44,403 bases of DNA from NCBI GenBank assembly GCA_031292755.1, contig JARLGM010000040.1:1-44403 (forward strand), in the 5' to 3' direction. The stretch is from Candidatus Sulfopaludibacter sp. (GTDB lineage: Bacteria > Acidobacteriota > Terriglobia > Bryobacterales > Bryobacteraceae). Positions 16,261-25,170 of this stretch are shown here, piece after piece; the stretch's first letter is position 1, and every line of letters begins with the position of its first letter. The translations under genes were made by a program, and so were the position numbers. Under the pieces are notes generated by a model, which did no database searches, was not told the origin of the DNA, and worked only from the letters and a program-made list of their open reading frames with translations.

Positions 16261-19200
16261 GTTGAAGGAACAGGCGGTCTCCGATACACCGCTCATCGTA
16301 TTCGATTGCCTCCTGGCGAACGGCCAGTGCGAACACTGGAGTACCCACGCGGTGACAGTCGGTGGAACAAGTTATGCCGCCCGAGTGCTGAACCACAGCG
16401 CATTTGAGATACAGACCGCTTCGGACCAAGGCGTGGATGGCAGCCCCGCTATCTCCATCGTGTTGGCCAACGCCGATTCGCATTTTTCCGAAATCGAACG
16501 GTCCACCGGCTGGAAAGGCGCCAAGCTTACGGTGGGGTTTCTGTTTTACGATTTGCGAAACGGCGCTCCGCTCACGGATGTCTCGGTTGTCTTTCAAGGC
16601 GTCTGCAATCCCCCCGATCAGATCAAAGAAGCCACGTTCCGAATGACGGCCAGCAATCGAATGAACCTCCAGCGCCTTCTGCTGCCTGAGGTGCGCATCC
16701 AGCGCCGTTGTCCTTGGACTTTTCCGTCCACCACCGCCCAACAACTGGAGGCGGTCGATGGTGGACCCAATGGCAGGTATTCGCGATACTATCGTTGCGG
16801 CTACTCGGCAGGACTCGCTGGCGGCGCCGGAAACCTCAACGGCGCGGCGCCATTCACCAGTTGCGGCTATTCGCGGGATGACTGCCAGGCGCGCGGAATG
16901 TTCCGGCGTTTCGGCGGTCTGGAGTTTGTTCCGCCAGTCATCGCGGTAAGGGGCTACGGCAAGGATTGGAGCACCTCGTCGGTCTCCTTGAATCAGGCAC
17001 GGTACAACGATTTCGTCCCGATGATCTACGGCACCGCGTGGTACGAACCCCTTGTCGTCTTTGCCCGCAACGACGGCAATCTCACCCGCATGGAGGTGTT
17101 GCTCGGTATCGGCGAGATGAACAGTGTCCTCACCGTGCTGGTCAGCGGCGTCGAGATTCCCGTTGGTGTGCCCGGCACGAACATGACAGGCACCGGATGG
17201 TACAGCGTTCCAACGCTCGGCACTCGAAACGGAACGTGCGACGGTAACTTCGTGGACGGCGGCGGCAATCCGGCCGGCGACCCCTACGGGAGCATGGCCT
17301 ACCTGTCGGTGGTTGTCCCCAACTCGTTGAACAACGGCAATTCTCTGCCAAACGTGAAGGTGTTGGCGCAAGGGTTACTAGTTCCGGTCTACACCGCTGA
17401 CGGGGCTTACGTGAGCGATCAGTTTTCCAGCAATCCGGCGTGGATACTGTTGGACCTACTCCGCCGAAGCGGATGGAGCACGAACGAAATCGACGTTGCC
17501 AGTTTCGCGGCGGCGGCCGCCTACTGTGAGGACCCCATCCCTTCCTTGGATTTGAACGGAAACACAATCGCCATTCCCCGTTTTCAATGCAATGTGGTGA
17601 TCCAAAAGCGGAAGAGCGCTGGCGACGTAATTCGAGGCATTCGCAACTCTGCCCGCCTCTATCTGACTTACGGCCCCAGTGGAACTTTGCAGTTGGAAGT
17701 GGAGAACACCGTACCGCTCCAGCAGCCCTCCCTGCCGGCGGGCTCGAATAGCACTCAACCGCTGAATGGCGGCTGGCCGAGTTATGAATTCGGTGATGGC
17801 AGCAACGGGTCTTCCGGCATCCTCCGCCGCCAGAACGGCGAGCCGAGCGTAGCTGTTTCCTCGCGATCTATCGCCGATACGCCAAACTGCTACACCGTAG
17901 ACTTCCAAGACGCACTGAACGGCTATCAGCAGGACAGCTATTCCGTAATCGATCCGGACGACGTCGCTCTAGCCGGTCAGCAAGTCACTGCGACCCTGAT
18001 GGCCGCAGGGTTGGCGAACTACGACCAGGCCGGTCGTATTCTCAAATTCAATTTGGACAAATCGGTTCGCGGTAACACATGCGTGGAGTTCGAGACGAGC
18101 GTAAAGGGCTTCGGAATCCGGCCCGGCGATCTGATCACCTTTACCTACCTCAAAGAAGGATTCATCCGGCAGCCTTTTCGTGTGCGGAAAATATCTCCCG
18201 CCACAAACTACCGCACCACGGCAATCACAGCGCAGATTCATGACGACGCCTGGTACACCGATTCGAATGGGCAACCCGCTTCGGCGCCTGGATCCTCGCA
18301 ACAGGCCAACAGTGGAGTGGGTATCCCCCGGCCCCTGCTCGGCAGCATGCTGGACGGCAACGGCGACGTTCAGTTTGGCATCGTAGAGTCCGATTCGTCC
18401 AGCGATGACGGGACGGTGCAATCCGTAGTCAGTGTAAACTTCATCGCGCCGGCCGCACCGGCCTCCGCCGGACCTGGTGTGCCCCTCGTCGGACTGACGC
18501 CTGAGCTTGGGGCCGGCGGTTCGCTGAAAGGTGGCGCGCACCTCTACTATGCCGTCTCGGCCGTGGATAGCGGTGGCAGCGAGAGTCCGTTGTCGTTTCT
18601 GGTTCGGGCCGAAATAGTGAGTGACAACAGCCAGGTGACGATCTGCGGTCTGAGTTTTCCCTCTGGTGCGGTTTCCTTTCATGTCTATCGCGGAACCACA
18701 CCTGCTGCGCTGTTTCGAATTGCTTCCAATCAACCGATCGCCTCGCAATTCGTCGACGCGGGGTTGGCAGATCAGCTCGTGGCGCCACCGGATGCCAACT
18801 TCGACCATGCGAATTTCTACTGGAGAATGGAACTTCAGCCCGAAATCGCGGTGAGAATTCACTCGCCGAACACAGCCGGAAATCAGACGCTCGCGATGGC
18901 CGTGAATGCCTACCGGGGTATGAACGTGCGAATCACTCGCGGAACCGGGGCCGGGCAGGAGCAGTGCGTCGCCGCCAACGACGCTACCACCTTAACGATG
19001 GCGCGGCCATGGGCCGTGGAGCCCGACGCAACCAGCTTCTTTGCCGTCGCAGAAGCCGGATGGCATTTCGGCGCACTCACTAAAAGCAGCCCCGTACAAT
19101 TCACTATTCCGAACCAGTCCGGCGCAGTAGTGGAGGTAACCGGAAGGTCTGCCAATGTGAACGACGTAGAGTGCTCGGCGGCACTCTCCACTGTGACTCC

Positions 19201-20128
19201 CTGGCAGATCGGCGGGTCAGGGTACGGAGACACCGATGTGCCTCCGGCGCCGGCTCTGTTCGGCCTGTCCCCAACCGCGAGCGGCGGCATAGTCTGCCTG
19301 AGTGGCGTTTCATTCAACGATCTTACGAATACACAAACTGTCTCGGCCGCGACCGTGACCATGTACTGCTGGGATGAACTTCAGGGACCCACGCCATTCA
19401 CGATGGCGGCTCAGGTAGCCGACGTCGACACGATGATCACATTGAACGCAGCTGGCACAGCGCAAGTGGGTTCGATGATTCAAATCGAGGCCGAAGTCGT
19501 GGTGGTAACTGCGATCGCAAATGACGCCAACCGGTATACCGTGACTCGGGGAATGCATGGTACGCACCCCGCCTCCCACGCTGCGGCAACACCGGTCTAT
19601 CATCTGACGGCAAAGACCGTCATTGCACCTTTTCCGGACAGGTTCTTCGGCAGCCCATACAGCGGCAATTGGAGCTTTCCGATTGTGCTTCCGGATGTTC
19701 GGATCGCCAGCGCGCAGATCTTCGTGACGAATCAGAAGGGCAACAGCCCCTCCGCCTCTATCTTCCTGACTCACTCCGCGGACAGCGGTCTGCGTACTTA
19801 CGCTGGCGGACAATATTCGCTTCAGGTTGATGGTTACCTGGCGGTGGATCAGTCGGCAACGCCGGCTGTTGTGGTGGATTCACAATGTTCCGTACGCGAC
19901 GTATACGGAGTTCTCGGAACGGCTGCCGATGCTCCGGTTGAGTTCCAGGTGGACGTGAACGGCGTGGCGTACTGCCAGTGCACATTCCAACCCGGAATGA
20001 TCGTCTCCAATAGTGTAAGTGGGTTCGGCCTGCCGCCTCTCCCTCAGCAGGCGCAAATTACCCTCTCTGTCCTTTCCGTCGGGCAGACATACCCGGGTGC
20101 GGACCTTACGGTGGTGATTCGACTCTGA
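16244..20128 (+). CDS. Tail hub/tip protein with N-terminal lambda gpL-like cysteine domain
   Basis: 1294 residues, the largest gene of the block. Residues 1-235 match the DUF2163/gpL type: strands such as TDVSVVFQGV and ATFRMTASNRMNLQRLLLPE, then four cysteines at 156 (RRCPWTF), 185 (YRCGYSAG), 207 (TSCGYSRDD) and 214 (DDCQARGMF). In lambda gpL four cysteines with similar spacing bind an iron-sulfur cluster at the tail tip. From about 235 on the protein looks like a gpJ/GTA gp15-type hub (MIYGTAWYEPLVVFARND, LLDLLRRSGWSTNEIDV, GIRPGDLITFTY), followed by Ig-like domains (about 760-860) and a beta-rich C-terminus. It would cap the tail and carry the fibre encoded next. gpL and gpJ are separate proteins in lambda; here they are fused. 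Confidence 0.78.
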   Translation: MQTISELKEQAVSDTPLIVFDCLLANGQCEHWSTHAVTVGGTSYAARVLNHSAFEIQTASDQGVDGSPAISIVLANADSHFSEIERSTGWKGAKLTVGFLFYDLRNGAPLTDVSVVFQGVCNPPDQIKEATFRMTASNRMNLQRLLLPEVRIQRRCPWTFPSTTAQQLEAVDGGPNGRYSRYYRCGYSAGLAGGAGNLNGAAPFTSCGYSRDDCQARGMFRRFGGLEFVPPVIAVRGYGKDWSTSSVSLNQARYNDFVPMIYGTAWYEPLVVFARNDGNLTRMEVLLGIGEMNSVLTVLVSGVEIPVGVPGTNMTGTGWYSVPTLGTRNGTCDGNFVDGGGNPAGDPYGSMAYLSVVVPNSLNNGNSLPNVKVLAQGLLVPVYTADGAYVSDQFSSNPAWILLDLLRRSGWSTNEIDVASFAAAAAYCEDPIPSLDLNGNTIAIPRFQCNVVIQKRKSAGDVIRGIRNSARLYLTYGPSGTLQLEVENTVPLQQPSLPAGSNSTQPLNGGWPSYEFGDGSNGSSGILRRQNGEPSVAVSSRSIADTPNCYTVDFQDALNGYQQDSYSVIDPDDVALAGQQVTATLMAAGLANYDQAGRILKFNLDKSVRGNTCVEFETSVKGFGIRPGDLITFTYLKEGFIRQPFRVRKISPATNYRTTAITAQIHDDAWYTDSNGQPASAPGSSQQANSGVGIPRPLLGSMLDGNGDVQFGIVESDSSSDDGTVQSVVSVNFIAPAAPASAGPGVPLVGLTPELGAGGSLKGGAHLYYAVSAVDSGGSESPLSFLVRAEIVSDNSQVTICGLSFPSGAVSFHVYRGTTPAALFRIASNQPIASQFVDAGLADQLVAPPDANFDHANFYWRMELQPEIAVRIHSPNTAGNQTLAMAVNAYRGMNVRITRGTGAGQEQCVAANDATTLTMARPWAVEPDATSFFAVAEAGWHFGALTKSSPVQFTIPNQSGAVVEVTGRSANVNDVECSAALSTVTPWQIGGSGYGDTDVPPAPALFGLSPTASGGIVCLSGVSFNDLTNTQTVSAATVTMYCWDELQGPTPFTMAAQVADVDTMITLNAAGTAQVGSMIQIEAEVVVVTAIANDANRYTVTRGMHGTHPASHAAATPVYHLTAKTVIAPFPDRFFGSPYSGNWSFPIVLPDVRIASAQIFVTNQKGNSPSASIFLTHSADSGLRTYAGGQYSLQVDGYLAVDQSATPAVVVDSQCSVRDVYGVLGTAADAPVEFQVDVNGVAYCQCTFQPGMIVSNSVSGFGLPPLPQQAQITLSVLSVGQTYPGADLTVVIRL

Positions 20129-22857
20129 TGAGCTACCAACTTTCAAAACTTCGGCCCGATCGGGACCTCCAATGCTACTTCCTGCAACCCTCCGCCATCG
20201 CTGCCCTCAGCGCGACCAGCCCGACGGGCTTTACCGTTTCCGGCTCCTGGCGGCAGCAGGCTGACTGGGCGGTCGTGGAATGGAACCGTGACAATGTATT
20301 TGAACATCCGCTGCTGCGCAACCTGCCGGATGGCGACTTGAGCGGTATCTGCCTCTCCTACCAGGAAGCCCGGACGAGTTGCATTCCCTTCGACTCGGTT
20401 CTCTGGCCCACGGTGGACTGGCCCTATCTCAGAGTTTGGGCCGATGCCGCCGGTGTCGAGACATTGTACCAGGTGCCTCTGGCAAAGTACGCGACGCCAA
20501 TCGCCGGAAGCTACTCGGCGCCGACCGCACAGTTTGAATTGCAGGGGTCAGTGACCGCGGGTGACTACATCGAGTTATCGTGGCTCGATCAGCATTTCAA
20601 TTACCGGATCTCGTCGACTGACACTTTGACCAGCGCAGTGACGGCATTGGCAGCAATCATTACTGCAAATCAAAAGACCGGAACGGTAACCGCCATCGCC
20701 GGTGGAAATCAAATCACTCTCACCTATCTCGGAATGCCCGGTACGAACGGAAATCGCGTTGGTGTCTACGGAACCGTGCACGGGGCGTGTACGGAATCGT
20801 GGACACCGGCGTGGGCGACCTTCAACGGCGGGACATCGCCCACGTGTTGGCAAGTGAACCTGGATTTCGGCAGCCTGGTGGACCTAAACGGCGCAGTAGT
20901 GCCCGCCAGCAATGTGCGAAAATTGCGTTGGACTTGGGGCGCTGACTTGCAGCCGGGTAGCTTTCAGCGGACGGAGTTCGCCGTTGTCATCAGCAACTGG
21001 AAAATCACGGGTACGAATCTCGCCTACTCTGTCGCCGGTCCTGGCAGTCGCCGGATTGAGGACGGCTCGAGCGCGGTTTCCTACCAGGGCGCATGGTCCA
21101 CCGACCACGGCAACTTCTCTGGCGGCTCCATTCACTGGACTACGACTCCTGGCGATGTCCTGACGTGCGGGTATACCATGCCAACTGCGCACACCTTGTA
21201 TTTGGGCACACGATACGCTGACACGGCGACCTTAGTGACCGTACAAATCGACGGCGGTCCCTCGCAATCCGTGGATTTACAGTTGGCCTATTACCAGAAT
21301 CAACAGCGTACCCTGTCGGGCGAAGATGTGCTGGTGAGGGTTCCACTAGGGCAAGTGTCCGGACAGTCGGAGCACACTGTCCGGATCACCCATTGCGGCT
21401 CCGCAGGCGGTTACTTCTATTTTGATTTCCTCGAATTGGCGCTCCCTACCAGCAGTTTGCCGGTCTGCGCTCCGGTGCCCGTTACCAGTCTGGCGACGGA
21501 CTGGGATACACTGCATTCCCTTGCGATCGCGCCGGAAAGAACAGCCTGGCTAATTCAGGCTTTGGGTTTTCACGGCCGCGTGAATCACTACGCAGGCGCT
21601 TTGTGGTTTTACGAACTCTGCGCTTCGGAATATTCTTACGCCGCCGCGAGCCTCACTTTCACCGGCGCTCCCGAATTCGGCAATGTCACCACAGTCATGA
21701 TCGCAGGCACAGCCATCAGTCATCTGAATTTGATCGGTGACACGGCGGAGAGCATCACGACTTGTCTGGCGTTACTCATCAATGCCGGATCGACCGGCAT
21801 TTGGGCAAAGGCGAATGGCGCGGCCCTGACTATCACTGCTCGCGCCATGGGCTCCTCCGGCGACGGCATCCCCATCAGCGCCGTCACGAATAGCAACCAG
21901 TTCACAGCAAGACCGGGCAGCACCGTGCTGGCCGGCGGGAAAGATGGAAGGTGGCTGACAGATCTTGCGGCTTCGCCTCCCATAAACCGGGCCTGCCGCG
22001 ATTGGAGCGTCAGCTTCTTCCAGGCATTGAGAGCCTACGGCATCGGCGTGACTGCGTCGTTCAGCACGGAATTAGGAAACGGTGACGATTCGACGGCCGC
22101 CGCGATCGCGCAACGTTATCCCGACGGCAGCGCCGTGTGGGTCAATACACCGGCATTGCAGACAAACTTCTCGCCGGCCAGCACCGCGTACTGGCAGCAG
22201 GTCTACCAGGCGATGGCAAGCTCAATGGCAACCGCCGGCGTCGGACCTTACCTTCAATTTGGGGAGGTCCAATGGTGGTACTTCGCCAACCAGGCGGGCA
22301 TGCCATTCTACGACGCCTACGCCACCAGTACGTTCCAGGCTCAATACGGCCGGGCTTTGCCCGTAATTGCCAGCCAGAACGCCGACCCGAGCGCCTATCC
22401 GGACGAATGTGCGTTCCTCGCGTCCCTGATCGGACAATTCACCAAGAGCATCATGGACGCCGTTCTGCACTCGTGGCCGGGCACGCGGTTTGAAGTGCTT
22501 TATCCGCCCGACGTGAATGAACCGGCGCTGAACCGGATCGTCAATTACCCAACCTCGTATTGGACGCCAGAAAATCTGAGTTGTCTGAAAACGGAAAACT
22601 TCACCTACACCGGCAACCGTGACCTCAACCAGGCGAGGAAATCGATTCAACTTCCGGCGGGCCTCGGTTTCGCTGCCGGTCAGTCCAGCCATTTAGTCGG
22701 TATCGGCGATTACACTACACCCTGGGACCGGGAACGGACGCTGGCGATTGCATGCGGGGTGGAGTCCGTGGTCCTGTTTGCGCTGGATCAATTCTGTCTG
22801 ATCGGCTATCCTCTGTCATTCGGCCACCGGGCCGCTAGTTCGCGCTACCTTGGGTAG
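20128..22857 (+). CDS. Tail fibre/tip protein with glycoside hydrolase-like domain
   Basis: 909 residues; its ATG shares one base with the hub stop (TGATG). The N-terminal part is beta-rich, with a jelly-roll-like stretch (about 350-435: YTMPTAHTLYLGTRYADTA, VRITHCGSAGGYFYFDFLEL). Residues about 610-880 look like a TIM-barrel glycosidase: WSVSFFQALRAYGIGVTASF, STELGNGDD with Glu648, YLQFGEVQWWYFAN with Glu713, then EVLYPPDVNEP. The two Glu residues on predicted strand ends could be catalytic acid and nucleophile. It probably recognises or degrades the host surface polysaccharide. The gene ends 23 bases inside the convergent O-antigen ligase gene. Enzyme class is inferred from pattern only. 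Confidence 0.68.
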   Translation: MSYQLSKLRPDRDLQCYFLQPSAIAALSATSPTGFTVSGSWRQQADWAVVEWNRDNVFEHPLLRNLPDGDLSGICLSYQEARTSCIPFDSVLWPTVDWPYLRVWADAAGVETLYQVPLAKYATPIAGSYSAPTAQFELQGSVTAGDYIELSWLDQHFNYRISSTDTLTSAVTALAAIITANQKTGTVTAIAGGNQITLTYLGMPGTNGNRVGVYGTVHGACTESWTPAWATFNGGTSPTCWQVNLDFGSLVDLNGAVVPASNVRKLRWTWGADLQPGSFQRTEFAVVISNWKITGTNLAYSVAGPGSRRIEDGSSAVSYQGAWSTDHGNFSGGSIHWTTTPGDVLTCGYTMPTAHTLYLGTRYADTATLVTVQIDGGPSQSVDLQLAYYQNQQRTLSGEDVLVRVPLGQVSGQSEHTVRITHCGSAGGYFYFDFLELALPTSSLPVCAPVPVTSLATDWDTLHSLAIAPERTAWLIQALGFHGRVNHYAGALWFYELCASEYSYAAASLTFTGAPEFGNVTTVMIAGTAISHLNLIGDTAESITTCLALLINAGSTGIWAKANGAALTITARAMGSSGDGIPISAVTNSNQFTARPGSTVLAGGKDGRWLTDLAASPPINRACRDWSVSFFQALRAYGIGVTASFSTELGNGDDSTAAAIAQRYPDGSAVWVNTPALQTNFSPASTAYWQQVYQAMASSMATAGVGPYLQFGEVQWWYFANQAGMPFYDAYATSTFQAQYGRALPVIASQNADPSAYPDECAFLASLIGQFTKSIMDAVLHSWPGTRFEVLYPPDVNEPALNRIVNYPTSYWTPENLSCLKTENFTYTGNRDLNQARKSIQLPAGLGFAAGQSSHLVGIGDYTTPWDRERTLAIACGVESVVLFALDQFCLIGYPLSFGHRAASSRYLG

Positions 22858-24085
22858 GCAGCGGCTCATTGAACGCGATCTCTTTCTCCAGTGCAAGGTA
22901 ACCGCACCCCACCACCACCAGGAACATTGTGAGCACCTCGCTGTCGCCGAGATTCACCTCCACAAACGCTTCCACCAGAACCGCGAGCACCACGGCAATA
23001 CCGCCATGCAGCAGGAACCGCTTGTCGCTGCGCCCCGGCGGGAGCGACCGGAGGCCCCGGAAAAAATCGATCAGAATCTGCGCGATCATCCAAAGAAATA
23101 TCAGCAAAACGGGAATGCCCCGCTCGGCGGCGTACTGCAGATAGAGATTGTGGATATGCTCATAAAATCCAGAGGGCAGACTGGCGCGCGGAACATCTTC
23201 CGGTAGGTACTCCATGAAATGATATTTCGGACCGTCAGGCCCAATCCCAAGCAGGGGATGCGCCTCGATCATCCGAATACCGCTTCGCCATGCGATCTTG
23301 CGGAACGTATTGGAGTCCTCCTGCTTTGGTTTCAGAAACGAGCTGAATCGCTCGCGGATCACCGGTGGTGAAACCAGAATCGTCACTCCTGCCAGCACCG
23401 GAAGCACTAACACCAACTTGCGATTCCAGAACCACAGCAGATACCCGGCCGCCACGCCAACCGCGGCATACACGCCCCGCGTCTCGGCCAGCAGAATGGC
23501 CACTGCCATCAGAGCGGCACACAGCACCCACACCCAGGAACGCCTCCTCGCACCGGGGGAGAAGAAGAGAAACGCGCAGATCATAATGAACGCGAACATC
23601 TCTTCCGCTGAGTAAGTGTTCCAATGACTGGTGAAGCCTGTGATTCGCTCATTCACGTAGTATTGATAGACGCTCAATCCCTGGCTGTGAGCCTGTTGCA
23701 TCTTGGCCGCGAACTGCACGAAGCCCCGCAGAGCATCGATGCTCCCCACTCCCGCCCAAGCCAGGAACAACCATCGGATCAGCACGGCGTCGCGCAAACA
23801 GGAGAACACCACCAACAATTCGGTGAACACAAAGAACTTCCGGATCTGCGGCAAGCCATGGGCGATCTCACCGGAGAAGAGCAGCGCGACCACCGTTCCG
23901 GCCAGGAATAGCCCCAACGCCAAGCGGATGCGCGGCAATCGAATCGCGTCTCCGGACAACAACAGTGCCGCCAGCGCCAACCCTAATAAAATCTGCGAGG
24001 CCGCTATCGACAACAAGATCGCCACCGCCGACCCGAATGTCAGCCAGGCGGCGCCGCGTGTGAATATCGATTCCTTTGTGTTCAT
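22835..24085 (-). CDS. O-antigen ligase/polymerase (Wzy_C family)
   Basis: 416 residues with about ten membrane segments. The family periplasmic loop is clear: after SNTFRKIAWRSGIRMIEAHP comes LLGIGPDGPKYHF, then HNLYLQYAAERGIPVLLIFL, with the conserved Arg and His residues that act in transfer of undecaprenyl-linked glycan. Products of this family ligate O-antigen to lipid A core, polymerise repeat units or glycosylate proteins. It points toward the phage-like block and overlaps its last gene by 23 bases at the 3' end. Together with the GT39 transferase on the other side of the block this suggests a surface-glycan neighbourhood. Which acceptor it uses cannot be told. Confidence 0.88.
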   Translation of the reverse strand: MNTKESIFTRGAAWLTFGSAVAILLSIAASQILLGLALAALLLSGDAIRLPRIRLALGLFLAGTVVALLFSGEIAHGLPQIRKFFVFTELLVVFSCLRDAVLIRWLFLAWAGVGSIDALRGFVQFAAKMQQAHSQGLSVYQYYVNERITGFTSHWNTYSAEEMFAFIMICAFLFFSPGARRRSWVWVLCAALMAVAILLAETRGVYAAVGVAAGYLLWFWNRKLVLVLPVLAGVTILVSPPVIRERFSSFLKPKQEDSNTFRKIAWRSGIRMIEAHPLLGIGPDGPKYHFMEYLPEDVPRASLPSGFYEHIHNLYLQYAAERGIPVLLIFLWMIAQILIDFFRGLRSLPPGRSDKRFLLHGGIAVVLAVLVEAFVEVNLGDSEVLTMFLVVVGCGYLALEKEIAFNEPLPTQGSAN

Positions 24086-24159
24086 GAACGAACCTTCAGT
24101 ATGGCAGAAGCACGCGATTCCGACGCGCGCGCCGATACTGGTAGAATCGCTGGATAAAC

Positions 24160-25164
24160 ATGAAACTCCTTCTTGCTTTGCTGACGGCGCTTACCGCGGT
24201 CCAGGCCGCGGATTATCAACTCAAAGCCACGCCGGCTACTGTGGCCTGGGGATATTATTGGTCCGAAGCCAAGCCGGTGCTGCGCATCAAATCCGGCGAT
24301 ACCGTTTCGGTGCAAACCCTGACCACCGGGAGTCCTACTTCGCTGGCGCGGGCGGGCGTAAAGGATGAGGACATCCAACCCGAGTTAAAGAAGATCTACG
24401 CCGAGGTGACCGGCGACGCCAAAGGTCCCGGCGGCCACATCCTCACCGGCCCCATCTATATTGAGGACGCTGAGCCCGGCGATGTGCTGGAGGTGCGCAT
24501 TCAGAAGATCGATCTGTCCACGCCCTACGCCTCCAACGGCTTCAGCCCCCAGCGAGGCGTTCTGCCGCAAACCGATTTCCAACAGGGCCGCACCAAAATC
24601 ATTCCGCTGGACATGAAACGCAACGTGGCCAAATTCGCCGACAACATAGAGATTCCGCTACACCCCTTTTTCGGCAGTATGGGCGTAGCACCCGACCCAT
24701 CCAAAGGCCGCGTAAACAGCGCACCTCCCGGAGAACACGCCGGCAATATCGACAACAAAGATCTCGTAGTGGGCACCAAGCTGTTCATCCCGGTGCACGT
24801 AAAGGGCGCGCTCTTCGAAGTGGGGGACGGTCACGCCGGCCAGGGCAACGGCGAGGTCGATATCACCGCGATGGAGACCTCGCTGGTGGGTACATTCCAA
24901 TTCGTCGTGCGCAAAGACATGCACCTGAAGTGGCCGCGCGGCGAAACGCCGACTCACTGGATCGCCATGGGGCTGGACGAGGACCTCACCCAGGCGCTGA
25001 TTCTCGCCGTGCGAGAGGCTATCGACTTCCTGGTCACCGAAAAGCACCTCTCCCGCGAAGACGCCTATGCGCTTTGCAGTGTAGCGGTGGATTTCAATGT
25101 CACCCAGGCTGTGGACGGCACCAAAGGGGTCCACGCCATGATTCCCAAGAGTATCTTCAAATAG
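24160..25164 (+). CDS. Secreted acetamidase/formamidase family protein
   Basis: 334 residues, including a Sec signal peptide (MKLLLALLTALTAVQAADYQ). The body matches FmdA/AmdA amidohydrolases: GPGGHILTGPIYIEDAEPGD, VLEVRIQKIDL, then GVAPDPSKGRVNSAPPGEHA, GNIDNKDLVVGTKLFIPVHV, GDGHAGQGNGEVDITAMETS and the C-terminal VDFNVTQAVDGTKGVHAMIP. Family members hydrolyse formamide or acetamide to ammonia and acid; the signal peptide puts this one in the periplasm or outside. It is divergent from the O-antigen ligase gene, with a TAGAAT -10-like element about 25 bases before the start. Substrate is not proven by sequence. Confidence 0.9.
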   Translation: MKLLLALLTALTAVQAADYQLKATPATVAWGYYWSEAKPVLRIKSGDTVSVQTLTTGSPTSLARAGVKDEDIQPELKKIYAEVTGDAKGPGGHILTGPIYIEDAEPGDVLEVRIQKIDLSTPYASNGFSPQRGVLPQTDFQQGRTKIIPLDMKRNVAKFADNIEIPLHPFFGSMGVAPDPSKGRVNSAPPGEHAGNIDNKDLVVGTKLFIPVHVKGALFEVGDGHAGQGNGEVDITAMETSLVGTFQFVVRKDMHLKWPRGETPTHWIAMGLDEDLTQALILAVREAIDFLVTEKHLSREDAYALCSVAVDFNVTQAVDGTKGVHAMIPKSIFK

Positions 25165-25170
25165 ACTCTG

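Noticed and set aside
16211..17371. Long minus-strand open frame of 386 codons opposite the hub gene
   Set aside because: The hub on the plus strand has recognisable motifs through this stretch; the minus translation is His/Arg-rich with no domain pattern.
6196..22900. att-like direct repeats at the two ends of the phage block
   Set aside because: I compared the left spacer with the right junction by eye and found no shared stretch beyond a few bases, and no tRNA gene.
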